In this document: positions 59,291 through 64,000 of the stretch, in pieces | Position numbering within the stretch: position 1 is the first letter of the stretch | Layout of the letters: every line of letters starts with the position of its first letter | Source: Blasia pusilla | Lineage: Eukaryota; Marchantiophyta; Marchantiopsida; Blasiales | Length of the DNA stretch: 64,000 nucleotides | Direction: 5' to 3' | Assembly: GCA_050084515.1 (NCBI GenBank) | Contig: CM114274.1 | Span: 32,922,001 to 32,986,000 of the forward strand | Notes under the pieces: generated by a model | Database searches by the model: none | Told to the model about the DNA's origin: nothing | Seen by the model: only the letters and a program-made list of their open reading frames with translations | Translations under genes and position numbers: made by a program

Positions 59291-59402
59291 AATTAAAATA
59301 AATAAAAAGATTGATTTGTATGAAAATTTATACAATTTTCTGAATATTTGATTGAACAATGGGATATCATATGAATGTTAGATGCCTATGCATTCTTACT
59401 AG

Positions 59403-60838
59403 TTATACTAAATGTAGTTAACTTAAGGTTGTTAAGATAATTGTGCTTCATTGACCAGCCAAGATTAAACTTCCCTAGTTCGTATGAATACCACATATAG
59501 TTGTTTGTATGTTTGATGAGCATTAAGATGGATCTTAATAAGATGAATGGATGAAGCTTATTGGATGCTGCTGGAAAATTTGAATAAGGGATGGAAGCCC
59601 TTCTTGCATTGCCAAAGTTGTGACCCTTTGAAAGACTCAATCTCGTGCCCCAAGCGAGACTCACCTCTACTTGAGACTTCCTACAATTTCCAAATTTAAT
59701 ACACTCTCTTTTAGAAGTTGGACAAGAATAAAGATCATTTGCTACTCTCCAAAGGTGATACATTTGTCGGCTTGACATTGTAGCATTTTTTTGATAAAGC
59801 TTTATACTTTGAAACACTCTCCCCCTCTTCTTGTGTGCTCTTCATTTCTATTCTTTTGAAGGCCATTTCAATAGTAATTTACTTTGCTTTGATCACTCAT
59901 TCTGTTGAGGTACAAGCTGAGAAAGAGGTATATTTGGGGGATTGCAACTAGGTGAAACGAGAGCAAGAGTGGAGCTCTTTCACTAAGGAGTTATCGAGGC
60001 AACATGATTTGGAGCAATGCATGGAGCTAGCCAATCAATGAGCCATTGGAGAAGAGCGTTCCAAGAGCAAATTGAGACGTCGTCTTTTGAACATCCTAGA
60101 CATGAGTAGAATAGAATCAGAGCATCTATAGACGCTGAAGAGATAATATAGAAAGAAAACAATAGCATGTGAAGTAGTTGTATGTCGCATGAAAGGCACG
60201 CCCTATGCTTAGCTTAGTAGACATATGAAATCATAGTCGAAATGGTCGGCAAACAAGCACACACTGCTCATAGCGACTCAATAAAGTCCATGCAAGTCAT
60301 ACCTTTGTCGACGGTGTATGTACTTGAAAGTTTGAACCTACACTCAAAGTAAAGGTTATGTTACCCTCAATAGCTTTGAATATGCCTTATGAATTGCCCT
60401 CTCAATAATTGCTCTCACAATAACTTGTGGTCCTCAAATAAGTAGTGCAAAGCTCAACTAGGGAGGGTTTTCGGCGGATGGGGATCCCTCCGAGCAAAGA
60501 AGGAAAGGTTGCAAACGAAGATGGGGTTCTCAAATAATAATAGACTAATGCACATATTTAAATCACCTTCGAAGATGATAATTAACTTTCAAAATTATAA
60601 ATGCAATTTGAAATCTTATTAGCCTTCGGAGGGTGCAAATGAAAATGAATTATAATCCTGTACCAAAATCACGTGCAAAGGACCAGGGGGATAGAACAAC
60701 CGACCCGGAGCTCGGTTCAGGCGTTTCCTCCATGGTCTTGTCTGCCGCGACCTTTTCCGGATTGGGCCATTCCCAATCATCTTGCACCTTTGAACGAGGG
60801 AAGAGGTTTCGAAGGGCAAGTAATCCTCAGTCTACTCG
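59403..60838. other. Intergenic region upstream of the phytol kinase gene
   Basis: No domain-bearing frame. It should contain the promoter of the gene at 60839, but no TATA box could be assigned with confidence. Confidence 0.4.
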
Positions 60839-62921
60839 TTGGCCATGGTTCTCGCATCGTTGGACTTAAGATTGTCGTTCTCTCACGCGCAAAGTCACTC
60901 TAACAGGACTTATTCGATCCCGAATCCGCCTCGCTGCAGCAGACTCCTTCTAATCGACAAATCGTTTGCGGTTCACTCACTTCCCGCTTCCCCCGGCTTC
61001 AAGCGCGGGATTGGCCGGGATGTCTTCACCTGCTGCCAGGCGGATGGCAGAGCTTTGGACGGTGCATTGGAAGTGCAGGATTCTGGGATAGGAATCAAAA
61101 GAAAGCAAACAAATGAGGATTTGGCACTCGGTTCAGGAGGTTGTAGTAGGCAGCCTCCTTCATTCGTGAATTTCATCTCAGATATTTGGTTACAGCGTGA
61201 TCTTCCACTCAAAAGGATCGAGGGTGAAAGTTGTGCTTCTGTATCTCAAGGTAGAGGATCGCGGGAAAGAAAATTAGTCGGTGTAGTGCCTTTACTGTAC
61301 AGCTGCGTGTTGGTCAATCCGAGCGTTCCATCCTCGTTGCCATTCCCGCCGATTACAATGCAGGATTTAATCGCCTGCGTGGTTACGCTTGCGGGAGCTT
61401 TGGGATACCTGAGAATTTTCGATGAGTTGGCGAATCGTAATGTTCTCGAGAAGGTGCCAAATCTTCCCCTAGTTCAGAACTGTAGCCTGGATGTCTTCGT
61501 AATTCCCTCCTCAGGAAAGCCAGTCGGTTTACTGATAAATGGTTTTATCAGCATATGGGTGAAAAAAAAAGAAACGCATGTATCTATATTTCCCAACGTA
61601 CAGCAAAATCCAGTTCATGAACGAGGCCATTTCTCGGACTGCGATTGTTGCAAAAGTTTATCTCCAGTTTGCCTGGTCGATGTTGTTGGTAAGAGTATCC
61701 TCTGCTCAGTTTTGGAGCAGAGGATTTTCACAGCAGTCGAAGCGTGCAGTTTGAAGCATTTCAGAAATGAAATCAGATACCAAAAGGAGTTATGGACCGT
61801 GTGTACACTACTCTCACGAGAAAGACCTAAGGTTCATATTAGCTCATAGGTGCCGTTAGAAGTTTATCCCAACAAATATGTGCCGAAGTGAACAGTGTTT
61901 TCTACGGTTTCAAATTCCTGTCATCAAGTATGATCGAACTTAACGAGCTGTGTTTAGAAAATCAGTTCGTAGGCACCGTTGGGGACTTGAGCCTCATCGA
62001 ATATCTGCTCTAGTGACCAGTATTTCTCCCGTTTTTCAGATTCTCTCAATCAATTATGATCGAAGTAAACGAGCTGCGTGTACACGTATGACGCCTTACA
62101 CTAACGCGATACATATCAAGAAGCGTGTTCCGGTCAGCAAGGTGGTCATGGATGCAGGTTTGCTGATATTTTATGTTTCCTTGGGTGCAGAAATTAAGCC
62201 GGAAGCTCGTGCACATCGGGGTGGGCCTTGGATTCATGCTTTACTGGCCCCTGTTCAGGTGAGGGTTACTTCTTAAAGTGTGGGGGTCATTAAATGACAT
62301 AGATTTGGGTATAGCCTAGCTGGTGGGAGAAGCATTGGTCAGTTGGGTGCCCATGTCACTCATATCCACTGATTGTGATGAGAAAATTTTGTATGTACTC
62401 TGCTGTCGTCTTGACCCTGCAACTGACCATGTACATTGCTTGTTCTGTAGTCATGCTCCTCTAGCACGTTTTCTGGCAGCTTTAGCACCAGCAGGAAATG
62501 GTGTCCGGATGTTGGGATTGGGATTTGGACTATTGAAGAATGATGCGATGGTGAAGTCCATGAGTAGGGAGGGTGATCCGAGGTAGGTTCTTCAAAACAA
62601 AACTGTTTAGCCTGTAATTACGTGTAGAAATACTAAGGTGCCTTGTGCTTATTATCTCTCAAGTGTAAAGAGTTTTGGAACTTGGAATGGCTGTGAACTT
62701 CTCACGAGATATGCTTATCGCACCCAACTAGAATCATCTACTCTCGTTTGACGCCTGATTCACTTTCTTCTGACACGTCTCAGAACACTGATATTGGTGT
62801 TACAGGGAACTATTGAAAGGACCATTTTACTATGCTCTTGCTGTGTCGATCACTACTGTAGGCTTCTGGCGCAGTTCCCCAATTGGGATAGTTGCACTCG
62901 TCAATCTTTGTGCTGGAGATG
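60839..62921 (+). CDS. VTE5-like: Phytol/farnesol kinase (VTE5/FOLK type), 5' part
   Basis: The family phosphorylates phytol (or farnesol) in the chloroplast membrane, feeding tocopherol and phylloquinone synthesis with phytol released from chlorophyll. Exons are 60839-61453, 62191-62258, 62451-62582 and 62806-62921, all with GT-AG ends and matching phases. Joined they read ...LRIFDELANRNVLEK | KLSRKLVHIGVGLGFMLYWP | ...LAPAGNGVRMLGLGFGL, KSMSREGDPRELLKGP | FYYALAV, GFWRSSPIGIVALVNLCAGDG. The SRKLVHI, SREG-ELLKGP and SPIG...GDG blocks are family signatures, with several membrane segments. The gene continues past the window: the next exon, expected to start after GDG, is not seen up to 64000. 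Exon 1 carries a long N-terminal region (about 170 residues before the first membrane segment), longer than usual; it should include the transit peptide. ATG at 61358 is an alternative shorter start. Exon 1 stays open into intron 1 as far as 61849. Confidence 0.9.
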
Positions 62922-64000
62922 GTGAGTCAAGATGAACCGCTAGTGATGCGAAATCAACTCACATGAAATACTGCCAATTCGTCATCTCAATGTTTTTCTT
63001 TTTGGGGTAGTGCCTGGATGTACAGGAGTTTAGAAGTATTTCCCCCTCTGATATTTACCTTCTGGTACTGGCTTTCAGCTGTCAATGATTTGACTGTCTT
63101 TACACAGCACGAGTGAGATGAGCTGTGTTGCACTACCGGAAATTTGTGTGCTTCTGATCAGCTCTTAGTTATTCACATTCCACACTTTCTGATCTATTCC
63201 TTTGATCCTTGGTGTCTGCTGATTTCCCTCTAAAAAAGTACACAGTATCTGTCCTAACTACACAACCTAACCAAATGCTGACCATTTCTTGGAATGTTAT
63301 TGACTAGGGCAACACATGTATGAGAAAATGATTGACCAGCAGAAGTATCTTCTTGTACAAAGTCAGAACTAGCATCAGCTAGACCATCCATGATTTCAGC
63401 TTGTACACACGCAGCAAATCAGTTTCTATCTCTACACTAAATCAGAGCCCTACCATGATGTGACTCTTCTTATTATCTAACAAATACTAAGCGGGATTCT
63501 ACACAGTCACACCTTGCATTCACAACACAGATCCTCACATGTCACCAGTTCAAAGATCAGACATGGCTCACCTCATTGAGCACAAACAATCTCCATCAGC
63601 ATACTAGACAAAACAACTTGCCTTCCAGTGAGGCTCTAGCAAGCACAGCAGTTAGTCTCAATCTCCTCTTCCTACTCTCAGATCACTCTGTAGCAGGGCC
63701 AGTGCTGCACTACACACCAAGAGCCTCAAGAGTCCTCACCAAAATTGTGCATATTGTAGGATTAACTTCTGCTCTCTAAATAGAGACATTATATACATGA
63801 GGGTGAGCATCTCTGGCCCTTAGATCTTCTTGAACAGATTCATACCCTAAATATCTGATGGTGGCTAGCCCTAACTCGAGATTAACCCTAATTCGAGTTC
63901 AGCCCTAATTGGAGGTTACTCAAGAAGATACAAGAGCTCTAAGTTGTTTCCAACTAACTAAGTTAGTATTCAGTTAAGTTAGTACTCAACTTACTATTTT
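62922..64000 (+). other. Intron 4 of the phytol kinase gene (at least 1,079 bp)
   Basis: It begins GTGAGTCAAG right after the GDG codons. No continuation (ADIMGR-like) was found before the window ends. The frame 63576-63779 has no family match. Confidence 0.6.

Larger units (their letters stand above)
52680..59402 (+). mobile_element. Decayed autonomous Helitron
   Basis: Fragments of a Rep/helicase protein appear in order between about 54640 and 59290, and a possible 3' end lies at 59399-59402 (CTAG followed by T, with the same TTCTTACTAGT/ATCTTACTAGT wording as the short Helitrons at 9258-9804). The 52686-53265 frames upstream (acidic, Ser-rich) may be its leader ORF. Stops, frameshifts and AT-rich insertions are frequent, so it is inactive. 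Confidence 0.75.

Overview
This window is nuclear DNA of a land plant. It holds two intact-looking host genes in a sea of transposable elements. The host genes are a chloroplast-targeted RuBisCO small subunit (RbcS, minus strand, 17225-18103, one intron) and a phytol/farnesol kinase of the VTE5/FOLK type (plus strand, from 60839, continuing past the right edge). The RbcS protein, the low gene density, and Ty3 elements whose polyproteins carry a PHD finger and a cytosine methyltransferase suggest a seed-free plant such as a lycophyte or fern. The species cannot be fixed from the sequence.

Layout. 1-3954: 3' half of a Ty3/gypsy element (A) with methyltransferase motifs IX-X, RT/RNase H, integrase and PHD finger. 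4545-6110: degenerate relative (A'). 9258-9804: head-to-tail array of three short non-autonomous Helitrons. 11350-15480: GC-rich tandem repeats and a broken hAT transposase gene. 17225-18820: RbcS and its promoter. 22628-about 34200: a minus-strand element (B/D) split by a complete 7,015-bp plus-strand element (C, 24960-31974) with a 4-bp target duplication. 34.8-37.0 kb: satellite-like array. 37.2-38.3 kb: long inverted repeat. 43.5-45.1 kb: LINE fragment with a restriction-like nuclease end. 45.65-46.8 kb: 5' end of another minus-strand Ty3 element (E). 49.4-52.0 kb: nested solo terminal units. About 52.7-59.4 kb: decayed autonomous Helitron. 60.8 kb to end: phytol kinase.

The most unusual system is the Ty3 family of A, B/D and C. 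Its reading order is gag, zinc knuckle, aspartic protease, C5-cytosine DNA methyltransferase, reverse transcriptase, RNase H, DDE integrase, PHD finger. Three separate copies keep parts of the methyltransferase. Its termini are also odd. The 5' end is a block Y (about 477 bp) followed directly by the leader. The 3' end is X-Y-X (X about 138 bp), with the polypurine tract in front of the first X. This A1...B1-A2-B2 layout resembles the split direct repeats of DIRS/Ngaro-type elements, yet here it occurs with an integrase and 4-bp target duplications. The X/Y junction is the palindrome GACAGCTGTC. A writer of DNA methylation and a chromatin reader in one retrotransposon suggest self-directed chromatin marking, which is inference.
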